Source: an uncultured Blastococcus sp.
Lineage (GTDB): Bacteria > Actinomycetota > Actinomycetes > Mycobacteriales > Antricoccaceae
Length of the DNA: 10,157 bases
Assembly: GCA_946221975.1 (NCBI GenBank)
Contig: CAMIGT010000020.1
Location: 1 to 10,157, forward strand
Reading direction: 5' to 3'
Position 1 is the first letter of the stretch; each line of letters opens with the position of its first letter. Below are positions 10,123 to 10,157 of this stretch, piece by piece. The notes under the pieces are model-generated. The model worked only from the letters and a program-made list of their open reading frames with translations, ran no database searches and was not told where the DNA came from. Position numbers and translations under genes: made by a program.

Positions 10123-10157
10123 CGCGCGACGGCGCCGGACACGCGTGCGCCCCGGCC

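Overview
The window is high-G+C bacterial chromosome. Gene content and order (uvrC-rapZ-yvcK-whiA, with a divergent metallo-hydrolase/uvrA pair nearby) point to an actinobacterium, but the sequence alone does not resolve genus or family. It is mostly conserved core genome rather than a mobile or defence island. No tRNA, rRNA, CRISPR array, insertion sequence or prophage gene was seen.

Layout, left to right. On the minus strand, read right to left, there is a tight operon: uvrC (2686-4737), rapZ (1805-2689), yvcK (813-1802) and whiA (763 to beyond the left edge, truncated). uvrC/rapZ overlap by ATGA, rapZ/yvcK are 2 nt apart, and a 49-nt gap precedes whiA. Divergent from uvrC is a two-domain GNAT acetyltransferase (4867-5841, +). 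It converges with uvrA (5920-8937, -). Divergent from uvrA is a glyoxalase II-like metallo-beta-lactamase-fold hydrolase (9043-9711, +). The right end holds a short minus-strand gene (9727-9969) whose C-terminal half resembles the end of a LamG/concanavalin-like domain. It is preceded by a good sigma-70-type promoter in an unusually AT-rich, repeat-bearing stretch (about 10016-10122).

How the genes work together: UvrA and UvrC are the damage-recognition ATPase and the dual-incision nuclease of nucleotide excision repair. RapZ, YvcK/CuvA and WhiA are the conserved actinobacterial companions of uvrC, linked to nucleotide-dependent regulation, central carbon/cell-wall metabolism and developmental or cell-division transcription. 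The most notable observation is regulatory. uvrC and uvrA, although not adjacent, carry nearly identical promoter elements (21 of 25 bases the same) fitting the published RecA-independent damage-promoter pattern TGTCRG-tg-N8-TAnnnT, which is recognised through PafBC. At uvrA this promoter places the start codon at the predicted transcription start, suggesting a leaderless mRNA. At uvrC it would drive rapZ, yvcK and possibly whiA as well, coupling them to DNA damage.

Other oddities are a lysine/alanine-rich histone H1-like tail on UvrA, an alanine in place of serine in its first ABC signature, and the apparently chimeric small LamG-fragment gene. No wholly new multi-gene system is visible.
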